This document shows, one piece after another, positions 8,995 to 17,638 of a stretch of 42,663 bases of DNA. A program made the position numbers and the translations under genes. Positions within the stretch are counted from its first letter, which is position 1; each line of letters begins with the position of its first letter. The DNA is from Desulfocapsa sp. (GTDB taxonomy: Bacteria > Desulfobacterota > Desulfobulbia > Desulfobulbales > Desulfocapsaceae): the NCBI GenBank assembly GCA_029935315.1, contig JAOZKN010000006.1, forward strand, positions 16,719 to 59,381, read 5' to 3'. Below the pieces are notes generated by a model. It saw nothing but the letters and a program-made list of their open reading frames with translations. It was not told the origin of the DNA and made no database searches.

Positions 8995-9012
8995 AACATG
9001 CCCTCTGAATTT

Positions 9013-9963
9013 TTAAAAAACCGGATTGTAGTCAAAAAAGTGATTGGTTGTCAGATGGCGAAAGGTACGGGTTTCACTTCTGGCAACAAATGAATGGGTA
9101 ACTGCCCCCGTTGCAGTAAAGCGAACACCTTCCAGGAATTCACCATCTGTTACTCCTGTTGCCGCAAAAGAAATTTTATGGGAGCTAATCAAGTCTTCTG
9201 CCCTGAAAACCTTTTCAAAATCTGTTAAGCCGTGGCTTATGGCCTCCTGCTGCATTTCATCGGTATCATAATAAATTTTTCCTTCCATATACCCGCCTAA
9301 ACAGCGTATGGCAGCAGCGACCACGGTCCCTTCAGGTGCATAACCATAGCCCATATAAATATCAGCCTTAACACCGTTTATAGCAGCAAGGCATCCGGAA
9401 ATTTCACCTTCTTCAATAAGTTTTATCCGGGCGCCACAACTTCTCACTTCATTGATCAGATCCTGATGACGTTTCCTGTTCAGGATACAGACCGTTACAT
9501 TTTCGGTATATTTACGCAGAATCCGTGCCACTCGTTTAATGTTTGCGGTGGGTGTCTGATTAATATCCACAACATCGCCAACAGCCGGGCCTACAACAAT
9601 TTTTGACATGCCAAGGTTTGGCACTGATTGAATGGATCCATCTTCAGTTATGACGGTGTAGGAAGTGGCATTATTGCGTCCATCGGCGGCTGCGTGTTGT
9701 GCTTCAAGGGCAACCATCATAAGATCCATCTCGGGCCCACCCTCTCCCAAAAACTCTGGCAGGCTGCAGACTCCCCCTCTCCCCCTGAAGCGATCGTTAA
9801 TCACCGAGCCACTGATCATGAGTCGATCAAGGGTTTTGATCATTGCCTTGCGCGCATGGTTCAGGATGTCATTGTGTTTTCCCAGCCCCTGCATTCGTGC
9901 CGCTGTGAGTGCTGCAATCTCAGTGGCTCTGACAATTTCCATTCCATAATTAATATTCATCAT
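9013..9963 (-). CDS. GlpX-like (class II fructose-bisphosphatase family) protein with degenerate active site
   Basis: The 316-residue protein aligns along its length with class II fructose-1,6-bisphosphatases. Support includes the N-terminal IVRATEIAALTAARMQGLG, SKIVVGPAVGDVVDIN, VCILNRKRHQDLI, YGYAPEGTVVAAAIRCLGG and FAATGVTDGEFLEGVR. However, the catalytic motifs are gone. The GRGDK motif that carries Asp33 in E. coli GlpX reads GLGKH here (residues 26-30). GEGE, which carries Glu57, is replaced by RFRGRGGV (58-65), and DPIEGT, with Asp85 and Thr90, by VALEAQ (84-89). Only the Glu of APEG is kept. The reading frame is intact and I found no frameshift that restores the motifs. It follows the class III FBPase by 9 nt. 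It is probably not an active phosphatase; a regulatory or other role is an inference. Confidence 0.82.
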   Translation of the reverse strand: MMNINYGMEIVRATEIAALTAARMQGLGKHNDILNHARKAMIKTLDRLMISGSVINDRFRGRGGVCSLPEFLGEGGPEMDLMMVALEAQHAAADGRNNATSYTVITEDGSIQSVPNLGMSKIVVGPAVGDVVDINQTPTANIKRVARILRKYTENVTVCILNRKRHQDLINEVRSCGARIKLIEEGEISGCLAAINGVKADIYMGYGYAPEGTVVAAAIRCLGGYMEGKIYYDTDEMQQEAISHGLTDFEKVFRAEDLISSHKISFAATGVTDGEFLEGVRFTATGAVTHSFVARSETRTFRHLTTNHFFDYNPVF

Positions 9964-9972
9964 TCAATCCAT

Positions 9973-11793
9973 TTAATGTGCCGGGGAGACTTCACTGGTC
10001 AACTCTCTTATTCGAGTCAACAAGCCTCTGCTTTGTTGTTTTAAAAAATCTCCCCTTGCGGTATCTTTTATCTTCATAGGCGTTCTGAATTCGTCAATAA
10101 GCTCGATATCAATGGGTGCTGATTCGAGATTTTGTGCGGCCTCCTCCATCTCTTTGGGAGTGGGCAGAATAATGCCAAAGAGTTGATACGGTGTATGCAC
10201 AAGAGCATGCCCACGATTGTAATAGGCGGCAGCAAAGCCTCCGTCTACATTTATGGCTACACCATCACTGGATGCCATCTGGTTTCCTTTTGAATAATCA
10301 ACGGGAGTATGGCCGAAAACAACTCGCTGGATGCCAAACTCTTCCTGCAGCTTTTGTTTAAAGGCATCTGTCTTTAAATTTTTCTTCCAGTAGAGCGTTC
10401 GTTCCTCGTGGCTCTTCTCATCCAGCAAAAAATATCTCTCAAATGTTTTCATGGCATGTTTACCAAAAAACGGGGATTTAGGACCACACCAGAGATAAAA
10501 AAACAGTGCCTGATCTTTTGCGTCCTGCACTTCTCCACTGAGGTAGCGCTTACCAACTCTTTCCACTGTCTCCTGGATAAAATCAAGTAAAGCACGCCCT
10601 TTGTACCCCAAAAACTCTTCAAATTCGCCATTTTCCCTGGAAGGGACAAGGGCATGGATATTGAGACTGTTATTATGGATATGATAGGTATTACCCTTCT
10701 TAAAAAAATAGCCGAGCAACCTTTTAATTTTTGTATTGCCTGTGAACTGCTTTGTCAGGTCGTCGATTATTTCCTGCTCTTCGCTGGTCAGTTTTGCAGG
10801 ATTCTTGAGATCAATCGTCGGAAAATGGGCATCAAGAAGCCCTGCAGTGTCACCGGTTTTCAGCATACCGGCAAGCCTGTCCATCCACAAACGTTCTTCC
10901 ATCTCGTATTCTGGAAACTGTTTAATGGTCTGTTCTTCCAGCTTAAACTGAATAACGGTTAAAGCCTTCTCCATGGACCGGCCTTTATCCGTTTTGGCCT
11001 TGAATTTTCCGGTTGCTTTGGTAGCAGGATATGTACGCTCTGCAAATTTCATCAGCTTTGAACTGTCAAAGTGCAAGCGTTCCATCATCTCAAAATGATC
11101 ATATCGACAGGTAATGCGCATTGCCTCAGCCACGAGGGACTGGTGACCGGAAACGGCTCCCATCCATAAGATATCATGATTACCAAAGACATAATCAACC
11201 ATATCCTTATACGCATTGGAGGACAGTATACGAATTATTTTGTCCGGCTGCGCTCCGCGATCAAAGATATCACCCAGGACAATAATACGATCCAGCAAAA
11301 TCTGTCTGATACTGTGGGCCAGATGGCTGATCAGTCTTTTTGAAATAACTTTTTCTTCAAAAACCTGGTCGGGGACAGGAAGTCCTGAAATGAGCCGTTT
11401 GATGGTATTGCGAAACTCCTCGGGAAAGATATTTCTGGTTCGATGCCTGACATTAGAGAGACGATACTTCAGGATATCAACGAGGCAGAAGATCACATCT
11501 TGTGTATCCATAAGAATACGATCCTCCTCGAAGTATTCTTTTTTGCGGATAATTTTGGTAAGATACTGAATCTTATCTATACTGAATGTTCCCGGCAGTG
11601 CCTCGCGACAAGTCTGGTACAACATGCCAAAACGTCCACGCAGAATAGCCTTAAAACGGTCCCCCTCACCGTGTAAATCACTTATCCAGAGCGTCACAGG
11701 GATATTGGAATTCAGCTCATTTTCTATCTGGAGAAGCTGCTGGACAAGTTTATCGAGTTCATTTGTTTGTATGCGAAACCCTTCCTCTTCCAT
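9973..11793 (-). CDS. fbp: Class III fructose-1,6-bisphosphatase
   Basis: This 606-residue protein is a class III fructose-bisphosphatase, the calcineurin-like metallophosphatase type first known from Bacillus. It hydrolyses fructose-1,6-bisphosphate to fructose-6-phosphate in gluconeogenesis. Metal-binding motifs are [12 protein letters not shown] near residue 40, [25 protein letters not shown] and, near the C-terminus, [13 protein letters not shown]. The length is a little under the roughly 670 residues of the Bacillus enzyme. The ATG at 11793 has GAAGGAG about nine bases upstream. It is followed closely by the degenerate GlpX-like gene, so this is likely the working FBPase of the locus. 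It lies 58 nt after the protease gene on the same strand. Confidence 0.92.
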   Translation of the reverse strand: MEEEGFRIQTNELDKLVQQLLQIENELNSNIPVTLWISDLHGEGDRFKAILRGRFGMLYQTCREALPGTFSIDKIQYLTKIIRKKEYFEEDRILMDTQDVIFCLVDILKYRLSNVRHRTRNIFPEEFRNTIKRLISGLPVPDQVFEEKVISKRLISHLAHSIRQILLDRIIVLGDIFDRGAQPDKIIRILSSNAYKDMVDYVFGNHDILWMGAVSGHQSLVAEAMRITCRYDHFEMMERLHFDSSKLMKFAERTYPATKATGKFKAKTDKGRSMEKALTVIQFKLEEQTIKQFPEYEMEERLWMDRLAGMLKTGDTAGLLDAHFPTIDLKNPAKLTSEEQEIIDDLTKQFTGNTKIKRLLGYFFKKGNTYHIHNNSLNIHALVPSRENGEFEEFLGYKGRALLDFIQETVERVGKRYLSGEVQDAKDQALFFYLWCGPKSPFFGKHAMKTFERYFLLDEKSHEERTLYWKKNLKTDAFKQKLQEEFGIQRVVFGHTPVDYSKGNQMASSDGVAINVDGGFAAAYYNRGHALVHTPYQLFGIILPTPKEMEEAAQNLESAPIDIELIDEFRTPMKIKDTARGDFLKQQSRGLLTRIRELTSEVSPAH

Positions 11794-11851
11794 AATATTA
11801 TCTCCTTCTGTTATCCTACTTCCACAATCCCTACTTGTAAAAAATCCAGAT

Positions 11852-12982
11852 TCAATTGCCCAGAACTGACAGTCTCAGGGATATATCCAGGGGCGAATCA
11901 TCTCGTATTATATGCACAGTAACCTGATCCCCCACGGAAAAACGTTCAAGCTCTGTTCGAATATCGTCATAGGAACCGACAGTAACATTTTCAATTCCTG
12001 TTATAATATCGCCAAGGATGATTTCATTCCCGTACTGTTTCGTTGGTCGAATGCCAGCCTGGTGAGCAGGCCCACCCGGTTCGACTCCAAGCACAAGAAC
12101 ACCCTCTATACCTAGCCGTTTCACCAACCTGGCATCGGCCAGACTGGCACCGATCCCGGGTTTTATTAAACGGCCGTTGCTTATAAGCTGGGGGACAACA
12201 CGATTCACCTCATCCACAGGAACCGCAAAACCAATTCCGGCATAAGCCCCCGATGAAGAAAATATTGCCGTGTTGACACCAATCAGACGTCCGGCGCTGT
12301 CAAGCAATGGGCCACCCGAGTTTCCCGGATTAATTGCGGCATCAGTCTGAATCATATCCCTGATTGTTCTACCGGTTATAGATTTAATTCCCCGGCCAAG
12401 GGCCGATATAATCCCTGAGGTGATGGTCTGATCAAGGCCAAACGGGTTACCAATTGCAAAAACCTTTTGCCCAACCTGCAGTTCAACGGATTCACCAACA
12501 GATATAGGGCGTAAAAGATGAAGCGGAGCATTAATCTGTAAAACTGCCAGATCTTTATCAGGAGCTGCGCCAACAAGCAAAGCTTCCCAGGTACTATGAT
12601 CTGCCATGGTCACTTCAATGCGGTTGGCATCACTGACCACATGATAATTAGTAACCACACGCCCTTTCTTGTCCCAGATAAATCCTGAGCCGGTACCCTG
12701 CGGTATTTCCACAGCGTTTAAGGAGAAGATATTCCTCCTGAGGGCAATGGTTGTGATGTAAACCACAGAGGGTGAGGCGTGCTTAAAAAGAGCAATGGTA
12801 TTCTGCTCATCCTGGGCAAGATCACCCCTGGCAGTCACTACTCTGGGGACAGCTTTTTTATCAAGAAAATTTCGTTCAAGGGGCTGAAGAAGCAGCCATA
12901 TCCCAAGGAATGCGACAATAATGATTGCAAGTGGAGATACTTTACCGGATGAGGAGCCAAGTATATCTTTCAAAGATTGCAT
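11852..12982 (-). CDS. HtrA/DegS-type serine protease, membrane-anchored, one PDZ domain
   Basis: The product has 376 residues. A single N-terminal membrane segment (about 16-33) is followed by a trypsin-like domain with the full triad: His114 in TNYHVV, Asp144 in DKDLAV and Ser222 in PGNSGGP. One PDZ domain follows, from about residue 270 to the end. This is the layout of DegS-like periplasmic proteases, which are anchored in the inner membrane and either degrade misfolded proteins or start an envelope-stress cascade. No anti-sigma factor gene is visible nearby, so the specific role is open. The ATG at 12982 overlaps the mgtE stop by one base (TAATG), which implies translational coupling. 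Confidence 0.92.
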   Translation of the reverse strand: MQSLKDILGSSSGKVSPLAIIIVAFLGIWLLLQPLERNFLDKKAVPRVVTARGDLAQDEQNTIALFKHASPSVVYITTIALRRNIFSLNAVEIPQGTGSGFIWDKKGRVVTNYHVVSDANRIEVTMADHSTWEALLVGAAPDKDLAVLQINAPLHLLRPISVGESVELQVGQKVFAIGNPFGLDQTITSGIISALGRGIKSITGRTIRDMIQTDAAINPGNSGGPLLDSAGRLIGVNTAIFSSSGAYAGIGFAVPVDEVNRVVPQLISNGRLIKPGIGASLADARLVKRLGIEGVLVLGVEPGGPAHQAGIRPTKQYGNEIILGDIITGIENVTVGSYDDIRTELERFSVGDQVTVHIIRDDSPLDISLRLSVLGN

Positions 12983-14376
12983 TATAGATTGAGAAAGAAT
13001 TTGGCAATCATAAAATAAGCGAGTACACCGAGGATATCGATGGCAGTGGTTACAAATGGTCCGGTGGCGACGGCGGCATCAATGTCAAAACGTTTAAGGA
13101 CAAGGGGTATTATAGTTCCCACAGTCGCGGCCATAGCCATTGAGAAGAAAACTGACAGACCGACAACAAGCCCCAGTAGTGAGGGTTCTGAATAACCAAA
13201 ATAGGCAAGAATACCAAGAAAAGAACCATAGAGAATACCAAGAACCAGGCCTACCCGCAGCTCTTTAAAAACGATTTTACGAAATTCTCCCAGATTGACA
13301 TTACCAGTGGCAATACCACGAACAACAATGGTGGATGACTGGGTAGCAATATTACCACCCATACCCATAACGATGGGAATAAAGGCAGCAAGTGCCATCA
13401 CCTGACTCAACTCTTCCTCGAATGCACCAATGATAAAAAGTGCCGCCACACCTCCCAACCAGGAAGCAAAAAGCCAGGGCGCACGTATCATGGCATTTTC
13501 TTTAGTGGACTTGAACAGGATTTCAGTATCTTTACCTGCACCGGCCATTTGCAGAAAGTCTTCAGAGGCCTCTTCGCGCATAACATCAATAATATCATCA
13601 ACTGTGACAATACCAACGAGAACATAATTGGCATCAACCACAGGAATCGCCAGAATATTGTACTTTGAAATTACATGGGCAACCTCTTCCTGATCTGTGT
13701 CTGTGGTAACAGAGAGGACATTGGGCTGCATGATATTTTTCAGCTGTCGGTGCGGAGGGTTGGTAATAAGTTCCCGGAGCGATACAACACCTGCGAGTTT
13801 TCCATCTCCGTAGGTAATGTACAGATAGAAAACCATCTCCTTTTCTTCACTTCTTTTCTGTACTTTCGCTATGGCTTCCCCGACACTGAGCTCTTCATCG
13901 AGATACATAAAGTCCGGGGACATCAGCCCACCGGCAGATTCGGGATGATACTGCAGAAGTTCATCAACCTCCTCCCTGTCCTCTTTCTCCATGTGTTTTC
14001 TGATCTCAGCGGCAAAACCATCCGGCAATGCGTCGATCAGATCAGCAGCATCATCAGGCGACATACCGGCAACAACATCTGCGAGAAATTGTGGTGTAAG
14101 GGCTTCCACCAGGGTAACCATGATCGCTTCATCGAGCTCGCTGAGAAAATCACCAATCTGATCAGTCTGGGCAACAATATTAAAAACGTCCCTGCGTTCA
14201 TGCTCGGACAGATGGCGAACAACCCATGCCATATCAGCAGGATGTGTCTTGGCAACCAGTTTAAGCAGATGATCGGTGGCGTTACGACGGTTCAGGCGGC
14301 GGATCATATCCCGCAGCACCATACCTTCTGAACCAACAAGCTCTTTTTTTTCAGTATTGTTCATGCCTTTCACCAC
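12982..14376 (-). CDS. mgtE: Magnesium transporter MgtE
   Basis: The 464-residue protein has the MgtE domain order. The N-terminal superhelical domain (about 30-140) holds ALTPQFLADVVAGMSPDDAADLIDALP-type repeats. Two CBS motifs (about 145-265) follow, including GIVTVDDIIDVMREEASEDF. The C-terminal pore domain has about five membrane helices and contains PIVMGMGGNIATQSSTIVVR, the family signature near the ion path. MgtE brings in Mg2+ and is gated by Mg2+ binding between the N and CBS domains. The start is MVKGMNNTEKK; an ATG four codons later is an alternative. The gene lies 94-133 nt from the divergent TPR-methyltransferase and overlaps the protease gene by one base. No M-box-like leader was seen. 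Confidence 0.94.
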   Translation of the reverse strand: MVKGMNNTEKKELVGSEGMVLRDMIRRLNRRNATDHLLKLVAKTHPADMAWVVRHLSEHERRDVFNIVAQTDQIGDFLSELDEAIMVTLVEALTPQFLADVVAGMSPDDAADLIDALPDGFAAEIRKHMEKEDREEVDELLQYHPESAGGLMSPDFMYLDEELSVGEAIAKVQKRSEEKEMVFYLYITYGDGKLAGVVSLRELITNPPHRQLKNIMQPNVLSVTTDTDQEEVAHVISKYNILAIPVVDANYVLVGIVTVDDIIDVMREEASEDFLQMAGAGKDTEILFKSTKENAMIRAPWLFASWLGGVAALFIIGAFEEELSQVMALAAFIPIVMGMGGNIATQSSTIVVRGIATGNVNLGEFRKIVFKELRVGLVLGILYGSFLGILAYFGYSEPSLLGLVVGLSVFFSMAMAATVGTIIPLVLKRFDIDAAVATGPFVTTAIDILGVLAYFMIAKFFLNL

Positions 14377-14413
14377 TTAAATGCTTCTGTAAAATTACAA
14401 CCTTGCCATGCTC

Positions 14414-14442
14414 TTGACTTGTACCATAATAAACAGTACATA
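14414..14442 (+). promoter_or_regulatory. Predicted sigma-70-type promoter for the TPR-methyltransferase gene
   Basis: TTGACT at 14414-14419 is followed after 17 bases by TACATA at 14437-14442, inside TACATAATAC. The -35 differs from consensus in one base. The expected start point, near 14450, would leave a leader of about 60 nt before the ATG at 14510. Confidence 0.5.
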
Positions 14443-14509
14443 ATACAATGCTAACGCTGATTCCGTCAATTTGTATTCATCCTTTTCATTATTTTTCCGA
14501 TTTTATCCC

Positions 14510-15736
14510 ATGTCTGAACCTGGCCCACAAATGCAATGTAGCGCTGAAGAACTTGAAGCGAGGTTTATAGAAGCCTGTGAACTGCAGGAAAACAACAGAC
14601 AAAGAGATGCCCTGACGATCTATAAAGAGCTGGAGAAATTTATCCCGGATTCGTCATTACTCCATTTCAACATGGGACTGGCCAGATTTGAGCTGTTGGA
14701 GTTCGCTCAGGCTGAATCACACTATCGTATTGCTGCACTCGCAAATCCTGAGGATCCCGATATTCATTTTAACCAGGGCCTTAATTACAGAAGACTTGAC
14801 AGAATCCAAGAAGCTGTCACGTCTTTCACCCATGCAATTGAACATGGGGACTCTTCACTGGACTGTGTTTACAACCTGGCCCTCTGCCATCAAGACCTTG
14901 GGGAGTTAGAAAAAGCAGCTACGCTTTACGATATAATTTTAAGGAAGAATCCCAAGCATCTGGCCACACTGAACAATTACGCATACCTCTGTCACAAGTC
15001 AGCAGACCTCAAAAAAGCAGAAAAATTCTACAGGGAACTTTTACACATAAATCCAGCCCATGAAGCAGCTCAACATATGCTGAATTCACTGGCTGGCCAC
15101 ACGCCTGAGACTGCGCCCCTTAACTATGTAGAGACTATTTTTGACAATTACGCAGAAAGCTTTGAAGACAGCCTGTTAAATGAGCTTGCCTATCAAACGC
15201 CAACAGAACTATGGAAGCAGTATCAGGTTCTATTTCCTGAGAGCAACAGAAACCGATGTCTTGATCTTGGCTGTGGAACGGGCTTAGCGACTGAAGCCTT
15301 TATGCACTGCTGCAGAAATTTTACAGGGGTAGATATCTCCGACAAGATATTACAAGTTGCTGATGCGAAGAAGATTTATACAAAACTGATCAAAAACGAC
15401 ATCCTCAGTTTTCTTGAACAAGATGAAAACAGCTACGACCTTATTATTGCAGCTGATGTATTCACCTATATGGGAAACCTTGAAGCGCTCTTTAAATCAT
15501 GTTTTAGGCAAGCAACAACACATGGCGTTCTGTGTTTTTCCGTTGAGAATACTGAAGAGGAAGCATTTTTCCTAAAAGATACTGGCAGGTTTGGGCACTC
15601 CGTATCATATATTGAAAAACTCTGCCGCCAAACAGGCTGGACAATCCTCACTGCACAAAACAGCAAACTGAGAAGGGACAGAGACCAGTGGATATGGGGG
15701 CATCTTTTTATCTTTCAGAAAAAAGATACCTGTTAG
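14510..15736 (+). CDS. TPR-repeat protein fused to a class I SAM methyltransferase
   Basis: The product from ATG 14510 has 408 residues (MSEPGPQMQCS). The N-terminal half, roughly residues 10-200, is built of tandem tetratricopeptide repeats with the usual A-x-x-x-Y pattern (QAESHYRIAALANPEDPDIHFNQG). The C-terminal half is a Rossmann methyltransferase: CLDLGCGTGLATEAF is motif I, VDISDKILQVADAK the second strand and DLIIAADVFTYMG the motif near the substrate. The fold is sure but the substrate is not; similar TPR-methyltransferases occur widely in Proteobacteria. A TTG at 14471 would add 13 residues of poor composition, so I prefer the ATG, though it has no clear ribosome binding site. The gene ends in a 4-nt overlap with the convergent DUF2065 gene. 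Confidence 0.87.
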   Translation: MSEPGPQMQCSAEELEARFIEACELQENNRQRDALTIYKELEKFIPDSSLLHFNMGLARFELLEFAQAESHYRIAALANPEDPDIHFNQGLNYRRLDRIQEAVTSFTHAIEHGDSSLDCVYNLALCHQDLGELEKAATLYDIILRKNPKHLATLNNYAYLCHKSADLKKAEKFYRELLHINPAHEAAQHMLNSLAGHTPETAPLNYVETIFDNYAESFEDSLLNELAYQTPTELWKQYQVLFPESNRNRCLDLGCGTGLATEAFMHCCRNFTGVDISDKILQVADAKKIYTKLIKNDILSFLEQDENSYDLIIAADVFTYMGNLEALFKSCFRQATTHGVLCFSVENTEEEAFFLKDTGRFGHSVSYIEKLCRQTGWTILTAQNSKLRRDRDQWIWGHLFIFQKKDTC

Positions 15737-15930
15737 AAAAACCCACTGCGCTGCACAAACCAACAAACAAGAAGCCCCCCAGACATTGACAACAGTCCCA
15801 GTATTCGCAAATGCTCCGCCTTCATTTCACTGATCTTGCGCAGCCATTCCCGCATGGATTCAGGAAAGGCGACATATGGTATCCCTTCAAGGACCATTAC
15901 CATCCCCACCAGTAAAAATAATATTTTCAT
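15733..15930 (-). CDS. DUF2065 family small membrane protein
   Basis: This 65-residue protein matches the DUF2065 (YjeT-like) family. It has a short hydrophobic N-terminal helix (FLLVGMVMVLEGIPYVAF), the motif EGIPYVAFPESMREWLRKI, a polar middle and a second hydrophobic helix after HLRILGLLSMSGGL. Two membrane helices with both loops short are expected. Family members often sit beside hflC/hflK or purA genes; here the next gene on the opposite strand is purM. Function is unknown. The ATG has only a weak GGA upstream. Its stop shares four bases (TTAG) with the stop of the TPR-methyltransferase gene. Confidence 0.85.
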   Translation of the reverse strand: MKILFLLVGMVMVLEGIPYVAFPESMREWLRKISEMKAEHLRILGLLSMSGGLLVCWFVQRSGFF

Positions 15931-16061
15931 AATGTTTTTCCAAAAAATCTGTTATAAAGTATTAGAAATTGAGCAGTCTGCTCTCTTGCATTTTCAGACA
16001 ACGCCTACTATGGTGGGGCAAATTATTCTTAGTAATTAAAACAGTTATATATACTAAAGAG

Positions 16062-17114
16062 ATGAGCGAAAAAAAACAATCCAAATACAGTGAAGCCGGA
16101 GTAGATATCGACAAAGGGAACGATTTTGTTTCCGGAATAAAAGATATCGTTAGCGAGACCCATCAAACCGGCGTTTTAAACGACATCGGCGGGTTTTCCA
16201 GCCTTTTTGCCATTGACCCGCAAAAATACGAAAAACCGGTTCTGGTCACATCCACAGACGGTGTCGGTACCAAACTCGAAATTGCTGCTCGTTGCAACAA
16301 ACATGACACCATAGGCATTGATCTTGTCGCCATGTGCGTCAATGATATTATTGTTGGAGGTGCCACCCCACTTTGCTTTCTCGACTATTTTTCTGTGGGT
16401 AAGCTTGAGTTGGATGTGGCAACCGATGTGGTCAAGGGCATTGCCGAGGGCTGCAAACAATCCAAATGTTCACTGGTTGGCGGGGAAACTGCTGAAATGC
16501 CAGGACTCTATAAAGCCGGAGATTATGACCTTGCCGGTTTTGTAGTTGGCATTGGTGAACGTGACAAGATCATTGACGGCTCTGAGATTAAAGTTGGCAA
16601 TAAAATAATCGGCCTGAAATCTTCCGGCCTCCACTCCAACGGCTTTTCTCTGGTTCGTAAGATCTGCTTTCAGGACAATGATTACAGCGTAAATGATAAT
16701 ATTGAGGAGCTTGACTGCACACTGGGTGAAGAGTTATTAAAACCCACACGGATCTATGTTCAGTCTGTGCTTGCCATACTCAAGAACTACACACTCAATG
16801 GCATGGTACATAATACCGGTGGCGGATTTATCGACAACATCCCCCGTATTCTTCCGGATGGCAGCAAAGCTACAATCCACTGCAACAACTGGGTCGTACC
16901 ACCCATTTTTGATTTTCTGGCTAAAAATGGCGATGTGCCAAGGGAAGAGATGTACCGAACCTTTAATATGGGTATTGGCCTGATGGTCATTGTCGATGCA
17001 AACGATGTCGACGATATCGCCCACCGCTTCAAGGCCCATGGCGAAGAAGTGGCTATTATCGGCGAAATCGGTGTTCAGGAAAACAACCAGGAACAGGTCG
17101 AGCTTATCTTCTAA
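16062..17114 (+). CDS. purM: Phosphoribosylformylglycinamidine cyclo-ligase (AIR synthetase)
   Basis: From ATG 16062 the protein has 350 residues, the normal length for PurM, which closes the imidazole ring of FGAM to AIR with ATP in purine synthesis. The N-terminus reads YSEAGVDIDKGNDFV, as in the family. Motifs include LVTSTDGVGTKLEIA, GIDLVAMCVNDIIVGGA, LVGGETAEMPG, GLKSSGLHSNGFSLVRKI and MVHNTGGGFIDNIPRIL. An upstream in-frame start at 15969 adds 31 residues of non-family sequence, so I set the start at MSEKKQS; only a close AAAGAG serves as ribosome binding site. The stop overlaps the convergent mogA stop by four bases. Confidence 0.95.
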   Translation: MSEKKQSKYSEAGVDIDKGNDFVSGIKDIVSETHQTGVLNDIGGFSSLFAIDPQKYEKPVLVTSTDGVGTKLEIAARCNKHDTIGIDLVAMCVNDIIVGGATPLCFLDYFSVGKLELDVATDVVKGIAEGCKQSKCSLVGGETAEMPGLYKAGDYDLAGFVVGIGERDKIIDGSEIKVGNKIIGLKSSGLHSNGFSLVRKICFQDNDYSVNDNIEELDCTLGEELLKPTRIYVQSVLAILKNYTLNGMVHNTGGGFIDNIPRILPDGSKATIHCNNWVVPPIFDFLAKNGDVPREEMYRTFNMGIGLMVIVDANDVDDIAHRFKAHGEEVAIIGEIGVQENNQEQVELIF

Positions 17115-17620
17115 CCCACCCCGCAATCACTGGTTCCGCCCTGAATTTTATCCAGGGCGTGGGCCAGAGCCGGTAACACAACGGCTATATTTTCCCGTGC
17201 TGCTTTCTCGCTGCCCGGTAAATTAATAATCAGACTCCTGCCACGAATTCCAGCCTTGCCTCGTGAGAGAACTGCATTTACTGTTTTCTGTAAACTTGCA
17301 GCACGCATTGCCTCTGCCATTCCAGGAATTTCTTTCTCAAGAACTTCTTCCATGGCCTCAGGGGTGACATCTGTCGGTGCCACTCCAGTTCCACCGGTGG
17401 TGACAATGAGGTCTATTTTTTTCTTATCCACCCAGGTAATAAGCGTGTCCTTAATAATAGCAACCTGATCCGGGACAATCTCGTAAGCCTCCTGCCTGTA
17501 TCCCTGCTCATTCAGCAGAGATACAAGATAGGGGCCACTGGTGTCTTCCCGTTCCCCCCGAGAGCCCTTATCGCTCATGGTGAGAACTCCAAAAGAAAAT
17601 CTGCTGCAGTCAATCTTCAT
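17111..17620 (-). CDS. mogA: Molybdopterin adenylyltransferase, MogA/MoaB type
   Basis: The 169-residue product has the MogA/MoaB fold. It opens with FGVLTMSDKGSRGEREDTSGP, followed by VTTGGTGVAPTDVTPEAMEEV, the family's nucleotide and pterin binding loop. GMAEAMRAASLQKTVNAVLSR and SLIINLPGSEKAAREN complete the pattern. The enzyme adenylates molybdopterin before metal insertion, in the cofactor pathway needed by formate dehydrogenase and related molybdenum or tungsten enzymes. MogA and MoaB cannot be told apart safely by eye. It starts 18 nt after the EF-G-like gene on the same strand, with AAGG upstream of the ATG, so the two are probably co-transcribed, though no functional link is evident. 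Confidence 0.92.
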   Translation of the reverse strand: MKIDCSRFSFGVLTMSDKGSRGEREDTSGPYLVSLLNEQGYRQEAYEIVPDQVAIIKDTLITWVDKKKIDLIVTTGGTGVAPTDVTPEAMEEVLEKEIPGMAEAMRAASLQKTVNAVLSRGKAGIRGRSLIINLPGSEKAARENIAVVLPALAHALDKIQGGTSDCGVG

Positions 17621-17638
17621 AAAGAAACACCTTCCCTC

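Noticed and set aside
9013-9963. Frameshift as the cause of the missing GlpX motifs
   Set aside because: The frame is intact on both sides, and the alternative frames I checked across the motif region do not restore GEGE or DPxEGT; similarity resumes in the same frame.
14377-14509. Mg2+-sensing leader (M-box) for mgtE
   Set aside because: The gap to the divergent gene is only about 130 nt and shows no M-box-like conserved segments.
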